Of a stretch of 64,000 bases of DNA, positions 36,211 through 46,988 are shown piece after piece (positions within the stretch are counted from its first letter, which is position 1; each line of letters opens with the position of its first letter). Both the position numbers and the translations under genes were made by a program. Under the pieces are notes generated by a model, which saw nothing but the letters and a program-made list of their open reading frames with translations, did no database searches and had not been told where the DNA came from. Source of the DNA: Planctomycetota bacterium (GTDB taxonomy: Bacteria > Planctomycetota > J058); NCBI GenBank assembly GCA_023954375.1, contig JAMLIC010000005.1, positions 243,676 through 307,675 on the forward strand, in the 5' to 3' direction.

Positions 36211-38454
36211 TCACCGCCGGCGCGCCGCCACGACGACCACGACGAGCGCCGCCCACGCCGCCAGGCCGACGGCGACCCCCGCGCCACGGAGGGGCGCCTC
36301 GTAGCGGAGCGTGACCCCGTGGCGGCCCGCCGGGACCGGCACGCCGCGGAAGAGCGCGTCGGCCGGGAGCAACGGCGCCGGGCGGCCGTCGACCTCGGCG
36401 CGCCAGCCGCGGCCCCAGCCCTCACGGACGACGAGCACGCCGCCCGGACCGGCATCCACCTCGAGGACGACGAGGTCGTCGCCGAGGTGGCGCGGCGTCG
36501 CGAGGCCGAGCGGCCGGGGCGCCGGGTCGGCGACGAGGGGCGGCGCCCCCTCGAGGACGCAGGCGCGCCCGGGGACGAAGCCGGGCGCCGTGACCGCCGC
36601 GACGGCGGCGCGCGCGTCGTCGGCCGCGACGACCTCACGGTGGACGGCGGCCCACGGCGGGGCGGCCTCCAGCCGGGAGAGGACCCAGGGCCCGAGGGTG
36701 CCGATCGGCGCCGCGTCGGCGGCGACCGTCGCGTCGTCGGCGGCGTGGACGACGAGCCCCGCCCCGAGCAGGCGCAGGTAGCGCGGCATGGGGACGTCCG
36801 CGGCCGCCGCCCGCAGCGCCACCTGCCGCGCGGGGACGAACGAGCTGAAGCCGCTCGCCGTGCGCGCGCCGACGCTCATCGCGGTGTTGGGCAGGAGCGC
36901 CTCGCGCCAGCCCCGCTGCGCGGCGGCCTCCGGCCCCACGCCGGGCCCCGGCGCGACGCCCCGCGCGGTGAAGGCGCTCTCGAGCGTGGCCACCCGCAGG
37001 GGCGCCCCGGCCGCCCCCTCGGCCGCCGCGACGTGGCCGAGGAGCGCGGGCGGCGCCGAGTAGAGCGCGGCCGGGGCGACCTCGATCACGCCGCGCGCGG
37101 CGAGCCCGAGGTCGAGGAGCGTGAGCAGCACGAGCCCGCCGCGGAGGGCCAGGCGCGGCCGCGCCCGCCAGAGCACCAGCGCGGCCAGGGCGACCGCGGC
37201 GGTCGCCGCGGCGCGCCAGGCGAGCGGCGTCGCGCCGCGCCACGCGGCGGCCGCCGCCGCGGCGAGGGCGAGCGCGGCCACCAGCGCGAGGGCCGCCTGC
37301 AGCGGGCGCGCCCGCGCCCGCTCCAGGCCGACCCCGACGAGGAGCGCCGCGCACAGGGCCACCGGCAGGAACGCCTTCGCCGGGTAGCGGAACGAGCGCA
37401 CGGCCGGGACGTGCTCGAACAGGAGCGGGTGCAGCGGGCCGTGCTCGCCGAGCGCGTAGAGGAGGAAGGGCGCGGCCGCGACCAGGAGGAGGCGGGCGCG
37501 CGCGTCGCGGCGCGCGGCGAGCGCGCCGAGCGCGAGCAGCGCCGCCGGCGCGGCGCCGACGTACAGGCTGAGGAACCAGGGGCGGCCGACGTGGCCGACC
37601 TCGGCGGGGGGCAGCCCGCCCCCGGCGAACGGCTGCGGGACGACGAGGCCGACGAGCTCGAGCGGATGCAGCGACCAGCGGGCCGCCTGCGCGTAGCCGA
37701 GGCCGGCGGCGCGGTCGGTCTCCCCGGCGACGGCCAGGAAGGGGAGCAGCGTGCTCGCCGAGAGCGCCGCGGCGAGCGCCGCGATGACGAGGAGCCCGCC
37801 CGTGACCCGCGCGGCGCGTGCGACCCTGACGGTCAGCACCCACGCCAGGGCGCCCGCGAGGGCGGCCGTCTCGGGCGACGCGGCCAGGTAGGTGAGCGCG
37901 AACGGCGCCGCGGCCACGAGGAGGCGCCCGCGCGGCGCGCCGGGCGCGAGGGCCCAGCGCGCGCCGAGGACGCCCCACGGCAGCCAGGCCATCCCGAGCA
38001 GGAGGCAGGGGCCGTGGACGTGCGACTGCGCGACGCCGCCGCCCGCGTAGACCACCCCCGCCAGCGCGGCGGCGCCGGGGCCCAGGCCGAGCGCGCGGGC
38101 CAGGCGGTGGGCGCCGGCGTGGGCGAGCGCCAGGTGCAGCGCGAGGAGCCAGGCCAGGGCGCCGGTCGGTGGGAGCAGGAGGAGCAGGGCGTGGCCGGGG
38201 TAGTGCGCGGCGAAGGCCGGGTCGGCGAGGAAGGGCTGGCCGAGGCCGACGTGCGGGCTCCAGCCGGGCACGTGGCCGGCGCGCCAGGCGCGGGCCAGCG
38301 CCTCGAGGCGCGGCAGGTCGAACGTGAACAGGTCCGCCCCGACCAGGGTCCGCCCGCCCTGGAGGGCCGGGCCGAGGAGCAGCAGCGCCAGCGGGAGGCC
38401 GAGCCACGCGAGCCGGCGGTCGGCGCGGGTGGTCTGCGTCGGTTCGAGGTCCAG
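36211..38454 (-). CDS. YfhO-family polytopic membrane protein (CTG start)
   Basis: A large membrane protein of the YfhO/glycosyltransferase-like superfamily (747 residues). Landmarks are GADLFTFDLPRLEAL near the N-terminus, GHVPGWSPHVGLGQPFLADP, FRYPAKAFLP in mid-protein and a C-terminal soluble region with GWGRGWRAEVDGRPAPLLPAD followed by a last helix. Coding similarity continues upstream of the first GTG (38271) to a CTG at 38454, which has GGAGGG 6 nt before it. No ATG, GTG or TTG occurs in frame there, so CTG is my start choice. Such proteins are thought to act in cell-surface glycosylation; the substrate is unknown. Confidence 0.85.
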   Translation of the reverse strand: MDLEPTQTTRADRRLAWLGLPLALLLLGPALQGGRTLVGADLFTFDLPRLEALARAWRAGHVPGWSPHVGLGQPFLADPAFAAHYPGHALLLLLPPTGALAWLLALHLALAHAGAHRLARALGLGPGAAALAGVVYAGGGVAQSHVHGPCLLLGMAWLPWGVLGARWALAPGAPRGRLLVAAAPFALTYLAASPETAALAGALAWVLTVRVARAARVTGGLLVIAALAAALSASTLLPFLAVAGETDRAAGLGYAQAARWSLHPLELVGLVVPQPFAGGGLPPAEVGHVGRPWFLSLYVGAAPAALLALGALAARRDARARLLLVAAAPFLLYALGEHGPLHPLLFEHVPAVRSFRYPAKAFLPVALCAALLVGVGLERARARPLQAALALVAALALAAAAAAAWRGATPLAWRAAATAAVALAALVLWRARPRLALRGGLVLLTLLDLGLAARGVIEVAPAALYSAPPALLGHVAAAEGAAGAPLRVATLESAFTARGVAPGPGVGPEAAAQRGWREALLPNTAMSVGARTASGFSSFVPARQVALRAAAADVPMPRYLRLLGAGLVVHAADDATVAADAAPIGTLGPWVLSRLEAAPPWAAVHREVVAADDARAAVAAVTAPGFVPGRACVLEGAPPLVADPAPRPLGLATPRHLGDDLVVLEVDAGPGGVLVVREGWGRGWRAEVDGRPAPLLPADALFRGVPVPAGRHGVTLRYEAPLRGAGVAVGLAAWAALVVVVVAARRR

Positions 38455-38573
38455 GACCCGCCCTCCGCGCGGGCCCGCGCCCGCGCCGGGCGGGAATGCT
38501 ACCCGCCGAGGGGCCCGCGCGAACGCCCGCGTGATCGCCCCGGCGCCCCTTGCGCGCGCGCCGGCCCGCCGCG

Positions 38574-38579
38574 CATCTT
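38574..38579 (+). promoter_or_regulatory. -10-like box CATCTT, leaderless start
   Basis: CATCTT ends 6 nt before the ATG at 38586. No Shine-Dalgarno site precedes that ATG. Confidence 0.38.
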
Positions 38580-38585
38580 CGGCGC

Positions 38586-40265
<1,680 letters not shown>

Positions 40266-40285
40266 TTCGATCGCCTCGACTCAGC

Positions 40286-40381
40286 ATGGGACACGAAGAC
40301 AACGAAGCTCGAGGGAGGTCACGGAGGTCCTCCTCATCGCCTCCGTGCCCTCCGTTCATCTTCGTTGCCTTCGTGTCCCAT
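40286..40381. repeat. Palindromic intergenic element with ATGGGAC/GTCCCAT ends
   Basis: Two arms of 42 nt form an imperfect inverted repeat. The outer 22 nt (ATGGGACACGAAG onwards) match at 21 positions, and the inner halves are also related (CACGGAGG against CCTCCGTG). Inside, CGAAG and ACGGAGG words recur with about 9-nt spacing. An extra GTCCCAT follows at 40386. It could terminate the kinase transcript. The element at 60791 has the same ends. Confidence 0.7.
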
Positions 40382-40420
40382 CACTGTCCCATGGCCGGAC
40401 ACCGCCCCGTCGCCAGGTGA

Positions 40421-40426
40421 TAGCCT
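40421..40426 (+). promoter_or_regulatory. -10-like box TAGCCT, possible leaderless start
   Basis: TAGCCT ends 7 nt before the GTG at 40434. This is the weakest member of the leaderless group. Confidence 0.3.
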
Positions 40427-40433
40427 CCAGCGT

Positions 40434-41696
40434 GTGACCCGGACCCGCCGCGTCGCCCTGCTCCTGCTCGTCGCCCTGGCCGCCCCCGCGGCCGCCGACG
40501 ACGGCCGCCTGCGGCTCGAGCGGGTGACCACGGCGGTCCCCTGGCCGCGCGGGCTGGCGTTCCTCGACGACGGGCGGCTGGTCGTGCTCGCGCGCGGCCG
40601 CCATCGCCGCGCCGGCGGCCCCGACCCGCGGATCGCAGACCGCGCCGGGTCGCTGTTCCTCGTCGACCCGGAGGTGGCCGAGCCCGCGCGGGGGCCGGCC
40701 GGCGACGCGGTGGCGAAGAACGCCCGGCTCCTCGCCGCGCCGACCGCGCCGCCGTTCCGCCTGTGGGACCCGGCCACGCCGCCCGGGGACGACGCCCTCA
40801 TGGACCGGCCCTACTGCACGCTCGCCTGGGACCCGGCCTCGCGGAACCTGTTCGTGTGCGCCTTCAGCGGCGTCGACGGCGCCGACGGCGCGTTCCGCAA
40901 GAACGCCACGGACGCGCTCTTCCGCCACGACCTGCGCACCGGCCGCTGGGCCGTCGTCGAGCAGCACCGCCCGGACGTCGTGCCCCTCGCGGCGCTCGGG
41001 CCGGACGTGTCGAGCGAGCACTACCCCCACCACGACCCCGCGAGGAGCCCGCCGCCGCACGGCTGGCTGAACGGGCCCGACGGGTGCGCCGTCGCGGGCG
41101 AGTTCCTCTACGCGGTCGCGAAGGACAACTCGGTCCTGGCGCAGTACGACCTGGCGGCGCTCCGCCGCGACCCCGACGCCCCGCCGCCGCCCTCGCGCGT
41201 GGTGCTGGGCGACGAGGTCGTCCTGCGCGACGGCAGCCGGCTGCGCGTCGAGGGCCACAGCGCGCTGGCCGTCGGAGAGGGCTGGCTCTACGTCGGGTTC
41301 CGCACCACCTCCCAGGTGATCCGCCTCCCGCTCGACGGGCGGGGCGACCTCGTCCGGCCCGTCGTGGGCGAGCTCATCGCGCGCTTCGCGCCGTGGGACC
41401 CGGCCGCGCGCCGGAGCGACGACCTCATGGACCTGGCGCTCGCCCCCGACGGCGCGCTGTTCGTCGCCACGGCGCGCACGGGGCGGGTGTGGCGGGTCGT
41501 GCCCGACCCGGCGCGGCCGTTCGAGGCCCGCGGCGCGGCCCCCTGGCTCGACCTGCGGGCGCTCACGGGCGACCCGGCCGCGAGAGTGGGGAACATCGCG
41601 TTCGACGCGCGCGGCCGGCTGTACGTGTGCTCGGGCAGCTACGCGGGGGGCGACGGGACGGCCGGGGTGGTCTACCGGGTCACGGAGGTCGAGTGA
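40434..41696 (+). CDS. Exported beta-propeller-like protein
   Basis: The protein has 420 residues with a Sec-type signal peptide (RRVALLLLVALAAPAAA, cleavage near 22). The mature part has repeated beta motifs of the SMP-30/gluconolactonase or YncE kind: WPRGLAFLDDGRLVV, DLALAPDGALFVATARTGRVWRV, NIAFDARGRLYVCSGSYAGG. These suggest a propeller, but no catalytic set can be assigned. Two cysteines of the mature protein (in RPYCTLAW and LFVCAFSG) are close in sequence. It overlaps the aldehyde dehydrogenase start by 4 nt. The function is unknown. Confidence 0.8.
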   Translation: MTRTRRVALLLLVALAAPAAADDGRLRLERVTTAVPWPRGLAFLDDGRLVVLARGRHRRAGGPDPRIADRAGSLFLVDPEVAEPARGPAGDAVAKNARLLAAPTAPPFRLWDPATPPGDDALMDRPYCTLAWDPASRNLFVCAFSGVDGADGAFRKNATDALFRHDLRTGRWAVVEQHRPDVVPLAALGPDVSSEHYPHHDPARSPPPHGWLNGPDGCAVAGEFLYAVAKDNSVLAQYDLAALRRDPDAPPPPSRVVLGDEVVLRDGSRLRVEGHSALAVGEGWLYVGFRTTSQVIRLPLDGRGDLVRPVVGELIARFAPWDPAARRSDDLMDLALAPDGALFVATARTGRVWRVVPDPARPFEARGAAPWLDLRALTGDPAARVGNIAFDARGRLYVCSGSYAGGDGTAGVVYRVTEVE

Positions 41697-43108
41697 GGCG
41701 CGAGCTCCTGCGCATCGGCGGCGCCCTGCGCGCGGGCGCGCGCCTCGAGGCGGTCACGAGCCCGTGGTCGGGCGAGCAGGTGGGCGAGGTCGCCGTGGGC
41801 GGGCCCGCCGACGTGGACGACGCGGTCGCGGCGGCCGCGCGCGCCTTCGAGGAGACGCGGCGCCTGCCCACGCACCGGCGGGCGGCGGTCCTCGAGGGCG
41901 CGGCGCGGGCGGTCGAGGCGGGCGCCGACGACCTGGCGCGGCTCATGGCGCTCGAGAGCGGCAAGCCGATCACGCAGTGCAAGGCCGAGGTGGCCCGCGG
42001 CGTGATCACGCTCTCGCTCGGCGCCGTCGAGGCGCGGCGGCTCGGCGGCGAGGTCCTGCCGGTCGACCTCGAGCCGCGCGGCGAGGGGCGGCTGTGCCTC
42101 GCGACCCGCGTCCCGCGCGGGCCGGTCGCCGCGATCTCGCCCTTCAACTTCCCGCTGAACCTCGTCGCCCACAAGCTCAGCCCCGCGGTGGCGGTCGGCG
42201 CGTCGGTCGTCCTGAAGCCGCCGCCCCAGTGCCCGCTCACGGCCTTCGCGCTGGCCGCGCTGCTCGACGAGGCGGGGCTCCCGCCGGGCGCCTTGAACGT
42301 CGTCCACTGCCCGCCCGACGCGGCGCAGCGCATGGTCGAGGATCCGCGCATGAAGGTCGTGTCGTTCACGGGCAGCGACGCCGTGGGCTGGCGGCTCAAG
42401 GCGGTCGCGGGCAAGAAGCAGGTGCTGCTCGAGCTCGGCGGCAACGCGCCGTGCGTCGTCGACGAGGACGCCGACCTCGAGCGCGCCCTGCCGGCGATCG
42501 TCGCCGCGTCGTTCCAGAACGGCGGGCAGGTGTGCATCCGCATCCAGCGGCTGTTCGTCCACCGCGCGCGCTTCGACGAGGTGCTCGGCCGCTTCGTCGA
42601 GGCGGCGCGGGCCCTGCCGGTCGGCGACCCGCTCGACCCGCGGACCGTCGTCGGGCCGCTGATCGAGCCGCGGCACGTCGAGCGCGTGCTCGCGTGGGTG
42701 CGCGAGGCGAAGGACGGCGGCGCGACGGTCCACTGCGGCGGCGAGGCCGCCGGCCAGGCGGTCCTGCCGACGGTCCTCACCGGCGCCCCGCGCGACGCGC
42801 GCGTCTGCCGCGACGAGGTCTTCGGCCCGGTGACCGTCGTCGAGCCGTTCGACACGTTCGACGAGGCCCTGGCCCGCTGCAACGACACGCGCTTCGGGCT
42901 CCAGGCCGCGGTCTTCACGCGCGACCTGGGCAAGGCCCTGCGCGCCCACCGCGAGCTCGACTACGGCGGCGTGATCGTCAACGACGCGCCGACGTTCCGC
43001 ATCGACAACTTCCCCTACGGCGGCACGAAGGACTCGGGCTTCGGCCGCGAGGGCGTGCGCTACGCCATGGAGGAGATGACGGAGGCCAAGGTCCTGGTGC
43101 TCGGTTGA
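41693..43108 (+). CDS. Aldehyde dehydrogenase superfamily enzyme
   Basis: A 471-residue NAD(P)-dependent aldehyde dehydrogenase. The cofactor region is ISPFNFPLNLVAHKLSPAVA with FTGSDAVG, the general base is E247 in LELGGNAP, the nucleophile is C281 in NGGQVCIR, and EVFGPVTVVEPF and YGGTKDSGFGREG are the C-terminal signatures. The GTG start overlaps the stop of the exported protein. QRLFVH and the overall pattern are closest to succinate-semialdehyde or lactaldehyde-type members; the substrate cannot be fixed. Confidence 0.95.
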   Translation: MRRELLRIGGALRAGARLEAVTSPWSGEQVGEVAVGGPADVDDAVAAAARAFEETRRLPTHRRAAVLEGAARAVEAGADDLARLMALESGKPITQCKAEVARGVITLSLGAVEARRLGGEVLPVDLEPRGEGRLCLATRVPRGPVAAISPFNFPLNLVAHKLSPAVAVGASVVLKPPPQCPLTAFALAALLDEAGLPPGALNVVHCPPDAAQRMVEDPRMKVVSFTGSDAVGWRLKAVAGKKQVLLELGGNAPCVVDEDADLERALPAIVAASFQNGGQVCIRIQRLFVHRARFDEVLGRFVEAARALPVGDPLDPRTVVGPLIEPRHVERVLAWVREAKDGGATVHCGGEAAGQAVLPTVLTGAPRDARVCRDEVFGPVTVVEPFDTFDEALARCNDTRFGLQAAVFTRDLGKALRAHRELDYGGVIVNDAPTFRIDNFPYGGTKDSGFGREGVRYAMEEMTEAKVLVLG

Positions 43109-43185
43109 TCGCGGCTGCGGCCGCCATCGTCGGCGCCGCCTGAGGGCTCTGGCTGCGAGACGCGGGGAGGTGTGCTCGGGAGCGG
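43106..43185 (+). repeat. Dispersed intergenic repeat, copy B
   Basis: It starts at the stop codon of the aldehyde dehydrogenase with the same 16-nt word as copy A (8110). It continues with CGCCTGAGG, GCTGCGAGACGCGG and GAGGTGTGCTCGG. The last parts reappear in copy D on the other strand (63897-63947). The remaining bases up to 43298 hold nothing else that I recognise. Confidence 0.6.
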
Positions 43186-43298
43186 AGAGGGGGGACGTGG
43201 GCGTCAGGACCGCTCCACGTCGCGCCACATCGCCGAACCGGAGTGGCCGAAGGTCCCGCCGGGGACGTTGGTGGACGTTCGACGCCCAGGGCCCGGGC

Positions 43299-44744
43299 CT
43301 ACCCGTCCCCGGCGCGCAGGGCGAAGCGCGCCATGGCCGCCGCGACCAGGTTGCCCGCCACCGCCGCCGCCTCCTCGAGGACGGCGCGGCGCTCCCCCGC
43401 GTCGGGGGTGAGCGTGCCGAGCTCGGCCAGCGCTCGGGTGCGGACGTCGAGGTCGCCGTCCTGGACGGCGAGGCCCCGCCGCAGCGCGGCGATGGCGTCG
43501 GCGGTCCGCTCGAGGCGCCGCAGCGCGGTCCCGTGGAGCAGGTGCAGCCGCGCGACGTCCGGGTGGGCCTCGAGCGCGGGCGGGAGGTCGGTCAGGACCT
43601 GCTCCGGCGCGGCCCCCTCCTCGAGGCGCCGGAGGAGCAGGAAGGTCTCCTGGTCGATCGCGCCCGCGGCGAGCCGCTCGGCGAGCCAGAGGTTGGCCCG
43701 GACGTGGAACCACCCGGGGGCGCGCTCCTCGGCGGCCTGGTAGCGGGCGACCGCCTCGAACGGGCGTTCGAGGTGCAGGAGCGTCACCCCGGCCTGGTAG
43801 TGCGGGTGGGGGTCGTGCGGGTCCGCGCGGCGCGCCTCCTCGAACGCCTCCAGCGCCTCCTCGTAGCGCTCGCGGCCGCCAAGCTCCTCGCCCCGGCCGG
43901 TCCAGACCTCCGAGGCGAGCAGGCGGAGGCGGTCGCGCTGGAACACGCACCGCAGGCTCGTCGCCTGCGGCGGGGCGTCTTCCACCTCGAAGCGGCGGCC
44001 GTCGGGGAGGTCGAACACGACGCGGTTGGGGGGCTCGCCGGTCCGGACGATCCGCGCCTGGACCTCGAACCAGGGACCGTCCGGCGCGCCCGCCTGCGCC
44101 AGCGCGCCGGCCAGGCGCTCGGCGCAGTCCGCCGCCTCGACGCGACGGCCGAGCCAGCGATGGACCTCGTAGAGGTTCGAGAGGTACGCCCGGACCCCCT
44201 CCAGGTCGCCCTGCGCCTCGCACAGGGCCAGCGCCCGGCGGGTCGGCTCCTCCGCGTCTTCGGGTCGCCCCTGCTGCATGCGGAGCTCGCCGAGGGCGCC
44301 GAGCGAGACCGCCATCAACTCGTCGACGGCGGTGCCACGCACGTCGCGGTGGTCGATGAGCGCCTCCTCGAGGCCGCTCGCCGCCTCGGCGAACCTCAAC
44401 TCGGCCCGGAGGGCGCGGGCGCGTCCCAGCGCCTCGCGCCAGGCGGCGAGGGGGTCGTCGCCGCCCTGCAGCGAGGCGAGCGGCCCGGACACCCCCAGGG
44501 CGTCGAGCGTCGCCGCGACCGCGATGAGGCCGTTGGCGTAGCGCTGGAGCGCCGCGGGCTCCGTGCGCACCTCCGGGGGCACCCTGGCCCAGGCCGCGAA
44601 CGCGTCGCAGATCGCCGCCTGATGCTCGCTGCACAGGCGCTGGAGGACCCCGCGGTCCCCGGCGGCGGCGGCATCGAACAGGCGCTCGCGCAGCGCCGAC
44701 GGGTCGAGCGGTCGACGCCCGAAGAGCAGGTCGAGGAGCCCCAC
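43299..44744 (-). CDS. TPR-repeat protein
   Basis: A 481-residue soluble protein. The GTG at 44744 has GGGGAGG 7 nt upstream. Tetratricopeptide-type helix pairs are seen at about 115-210 and 295-470, with units such as RYEEALEAFEEARRADPHDPHPHYQAG (shown in parts: RYEEALEAF, ADPHDPHPHY) and ERTADAIAALRRGLAVQDG. Between them lies a beta-rich insert near 230-275 (NRVVFDLPDGRRFEVED). No enzyme motif. TPR domains mediate protein contacts; the partner is unknown. It lies 31 nt downstream of the PRPP-synthetase-like gene. Confidence 0.85.
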   Translation of the reverse strand: MGLLDLLFGRRPLDPSALRERLFDAAAAGDRGVLQRLCSEHQAAICDAFAAWARVPPEVRTEPAALQRYANGLIAVAATLDALGVSGPLASLQGGDDPLAAWREALGRARALRAELRFAEAASGLEEALIDHRDVRGTAVDELMAVSLGALGELRMQQGRPEDAEEPTRRALALCEAQGDLEGVRAYLSNLYEVHRWLGRRVEAADCAERLAGALAQAGAPDGPWFEVQARIVRTGEPPNRVVFDLPDGRRFEVEDAPPQATSLRCVFQRDRLRLLASEVWTGRGEELGGRERYEEALEAFEEARRADPHDPHPHYQAGVTLLHLERPFEAVARYQAAEERAPGWFHVRANLWLAERLAAGAIDQETFLLLRRLEEGAAPEQVLTDLPPALEAHPDVARLHLLHGTALRRLERTADAIAALRRGLAVQDGDLDVRTRALAELGTLTPDAGERRAVLEEAAAVAGNLVAAAMARFALRAGDG

Positions 44745-44775
44745 CGTCCACCTCCCCGTGCTTGATCGTCGCGCG

Positions 44776-45723
44776 TCACCGGCGGCCGATCGCGTCGGCG
44801 TCGCCCTCGCGGGCGAGCCACGCGGCGAGCAGCGGCGCCACCGACCGGACGGTCACGAACGGGCCTTCGACCTCCCGCGCGCGCGGGTGCGTGTCGGTCC
44901 CGGCGAGGCCGTCGAGGGCGCCTGGCCCGCGCAGGCGCTCGACCGCGTCGCCCGGGAGGACGAGGTGCGTGACGACGGCGAACACCGCCCGCGCCCCGCG
45001 GGCGCGGAAGGCGCGCGCGGCCTCGACCAGCGTGCTGCCGCTGCGGACCATGTCGTCGTAGATCACGACCGTCCGCCCGGCGACGTCGGCCTCGACGCGG
45101 GCGACCTCGGTCACCGCGCCCGAGCGGCGGCGCTTGCTGACGAAGGCCGTGTCGGCGCCCAGGTCGGCCGCCAGCGACTCGACCCACGCGGCGCGGCCGG
45201 CGTCGGGCGCGGCGAGCACCAGGTCGGCGCCGCCGAGCGCGCGGGCGGCCTCGAGCGCCAGGGGCTTGGCGTAGAGGTGGAACGCGCCGACGTCGTCGTC
45301 GAAGTAGTGGGGCAGCCCCGCCGCGTGCAGGTCGACGAGCAGGACCTGGTTTCCGAGCGGCGCGCGCGGCACGGCCGACATGAGCCGCGCCCGCGTCTTG
45401 GCGGCCACGACCTCGCCCGGCCGCGCCGCGCGCTCCATCGTCTGGTAGCCGAAGTAGGGGCACACCCAGGTGAGCCGCGCCGCCCCCTGGCGGACGACGG
45501 CGTGGGCGAGGTCGTACGCCAGGAGCGTGTCGGCGTCCGTCGCCGTCCCGGCGAGCAGGACGACCTCGCGGTCGCGCACGTCGCAGGCGAGGCGCTGGTA
45601 GCGCTCGCCGTCGGGGAACGTGCGCCGCTCCACCTCGCCGGTCTCGAACCGCCCGACGGCCGCCAGGCGCGCGGCCAGCGGCTCGTAGGAGGGGATCGAG
45701 AGCAGGACCGGCGGCGCGCTCAC
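44776..45723 (-). CDS. Ribose-phosphate pyrophosphokinase (PRPP synthetase) family
   Basis: The protein has 315 residues. Family motifs are FPDGERYQRL near the N-terminus, CPYFGYQTMERAARPGE (the flexible ATP loop region), VDLHAAGLPHYFDD, SKRRRSGAVTE, and the PRPP-binding loop VVIYDDMVRSGSTL. The first half of the usual DRK loop is altered, so this may be a divergent paralogue and not the housekeeping enzyme. It would make PRPP from ribose 5-phosphate and ATP. I choose GTG 45723 because a GATACT box lies 6 nt upstream; another in-frame GTG is at 45768. Confidence 0.85.
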   Translation of the reverse strand: MSAPPVLLSIPSYEPLAARLAAVGRFETGEVERRTFPDGERYQRLACDVRDREVVLLAGTATDADTLLAYDLAHAVVRQGAARLTWVCPYFGYQTMERAARPGEVVAAKTRARLMSAVPRAPLGNQVLLVDLHAAGLPHYFDDDVGAFHLYAKPLALEAARALGGADLVLAAPDAGRAAWVESLAADLGADTAFVSKRRRSGAVTEVARVEADVAGRTVVIYDDMVRSGSTLVEAARAFRARGARAVFAVVTHLVLPGDAVERLRGPGALDGLAGTDTHPRAREVEGPFVTVRSVAPLLAAWLAREGDADAIGRR

Positions 45724-45729
45724 GCGGCC

Positions 45730-45735
45730 AGTATC
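45730..45735 (-). promoter_or_regulatory. -10 box GATACT, leaderless start
   Basis: GATACT (45735-45730) is followed by GGCCGC and the GTG at 45723. The spacing is 6 nt, with no ribosome site between. Confidence 0.45.
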
Positions 45736-45777
45736 GCTCGCGTCGAGGGCGGCGGCGAGCGCGCTCACCCGTCGCGG

Positions 45778-46428
45778 TCAGTCCTCGTCGTCGACCGGAG
45801 GCGGCGGCGGGGGCGGCGGCGCGGCGCGCTTGGTCGGCGGCGCCTCGGTGGCCGAGGGGCCGTAGGTGGTCGGACCGCCCGACGACGTCGTCGACGTCTG
45901 CTGCGACGCCCCCGCCGAGGCGGTCGGCCCCTCGGGCTCCGCCCGGGGCTGCGACGGCGCCGGCTGCGGGCCGACCTCCGGCTCGTCCTCCGCGAAGAGC
46001 GGGGCGATCGGGTTGACGCCCATGCGGAGCTCGAGGAACGTCAGGGCGACGCCGAACTCCAGCGCCCAGCGCTCGGCCGGCGGGTCGTCCGAGAAGACGA
46101 GCCCCGTGGGGCCGGGCATGATCCCGAGGCAGCTGTGCTCGATCGCCGGCCGGAGCGTGCCGTCGGCCCGCGGCTCGAACTCCATGCGGGTCGAGTGCAG
46201 CGGCCCGAGGACCGTGTAGCCGGTCTTCGAGTAGCTCCCGCGCCCGTAGTTCGGGCCGTACTCGTGGTAGCGGCCGATCAGGAAGCCCATGTGCTGCATG
46301 CCGAGGACCTGGACGTCGGCGCCGACGCCGATCCCCAGGCCGACCTGGGCGCGGAAGGCGGAGCAACCCGGACCGACGAGGAGGAGGCCGGGGAGAAGGA
46401 AATGGAGGAAGTAGGTCCGGTTGGTCAT
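45778..46428 (-). CDS. Lipoprotein with disordered Pro-rich tail
   Basis: A 216-residue lipoprotein: hydrophobic signal ending at LLVGPGC (C22). The mature first half is Gly/Tyr-rich beta-like (GIGVGADVQVLGMQHMGFLIG), which could be an outer-membrane-associated barrel or sandwich. From about 145 it becomes a Pro/Ser/Thr-rich tail ending in a poly-Pro run and DDED. A TAGTCT box lies 8 nt before the ATG. I do not recognise the family. Confidence 0.75.
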   Translation of the reverse strand: MTNRTYFLHFLLPGLLLVGPGCSAFRAQVGLGIGVGADVQVLGMQHMGFLIGRYHEYGPNYGRGSYSKTGYTVLGPLHSTRMEFEPRADGTLRPAIEHSCLGIMPGPTGLVFSDDPPAERWALEFGVALTFLELRMGVNPIAPLFAEDEPEVGPQPAPSQPRAEPEGPTASAGASQQTSTTSSGGPTTYGPSATEAPPTKRAAPPPPPPPPVDDED

Positions 46429-46514
46429 CGCCCCGGAGACTACACGAACGAGTAGCCCCCTCGCCAGGGCTCCTTCGCAGGGGTCCGGCGCGAGCGCCTG
46501 AGCGTTGGCCGCGC

Positions 46515-46552
46515 GCGCGGGCGCCCCGCCCGGGAGGGTGGGGCGCCCGCGC
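46515..46552 (-). terminator. Strong hairpin downstream of TRL-like gene
   Basis: Perfect 13-bp arms GCGCGGGCGCCCC and GGGGCGCCCGCGC with a 12-nt loop lie 23 nt past the stop at 46575. No T-run follows, so this is a GC-stem terminator or transcript stabiliser. Confidence 0.55.
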
Positions 46553-46574
46553 CGGCGGGGGCCGAACCGATCCC

Positions 46575-46988
46575 CTACTCCCCGTAGACGATGATCGTGA
46601 ACTCGGAGTAGATGCCGAAGAAGTTCCGGGTGTGGTGGTCGATGTGGTGGATCCGCGTGATCCCCGCCTGGCGGGCGGCCTCGTGGATCGAGCAGTCGCC
46701 GAAGGCGGCGATCCCCATGACCGACTGCGCCGTGGCCTCACCGCGCTTGAGCGCGGCGAGGTCGATGCGGCCGAGCATCGGCTGGGCCTGCTGCTGCTGC
46801 TGCTGCTCCTGCGGCGTGCCCGCAGGGAGGGTCGTGGTCCCCTGCTGGCCGACCAGCGTGGGGTAGTTGCCCTGGAAGGGGCCCTTGACGTCGGTGTAGA
46901 AGCCCCAGATCGGGGTGGCGGCGCTGGCGCAGCCGCTCACGAGCAGGCCGCAGATGAGGGTGGCGCCGAGACCGCGCAGCGTGCGCAT
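46575..46988 (-). CDS. TRL-like lipoprotein
   Basis: A 137-residue lipoprotein with signal ending LLVSGC (C20). The mature protein matches the TRL-like family pattern: PIWGFYTDVKGP at the start, GEATAQSVMGIAAFGDCSIHEAA in the core, then RIHHIDHHTRNFFGIYSEFTIIVYGE (given in parts: HHIDHHTRN, EFTIIVYGE) to the end. A glutamine run (near residues 60-67) interrupts the middle and is encoded by CAG/CTG repeats. GGAGAG lies before the ATG. The family's role is unknown; members are small envelope lipoproteins. Confidence 0.87.
   Translation of the reverse strand: MRTLRGLGATLICGLLVSGCASAATPIWGFYTDVKGPFQGNYPTLVGQQGTTTLPAGTPQEQQQQQQAQPMLGRIDLAALKRGEATAQSVMGIAAFGDCSIHEAARQAGITRIHHIDHHTRNFFGIYSEFTIIVYGE

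Noticed and set aside
43186..43298. A small gene between the aldehyde dehydrogenase and the TPR gene
   Set aside because: No frame with a ribosome site or recognisable protein pattern.
46785..46815. CTG trinucleotide repeat as an independent repeat feature
   Set aside because: It encodes the glutamine run of the TRL-like lipoprotein in frame.
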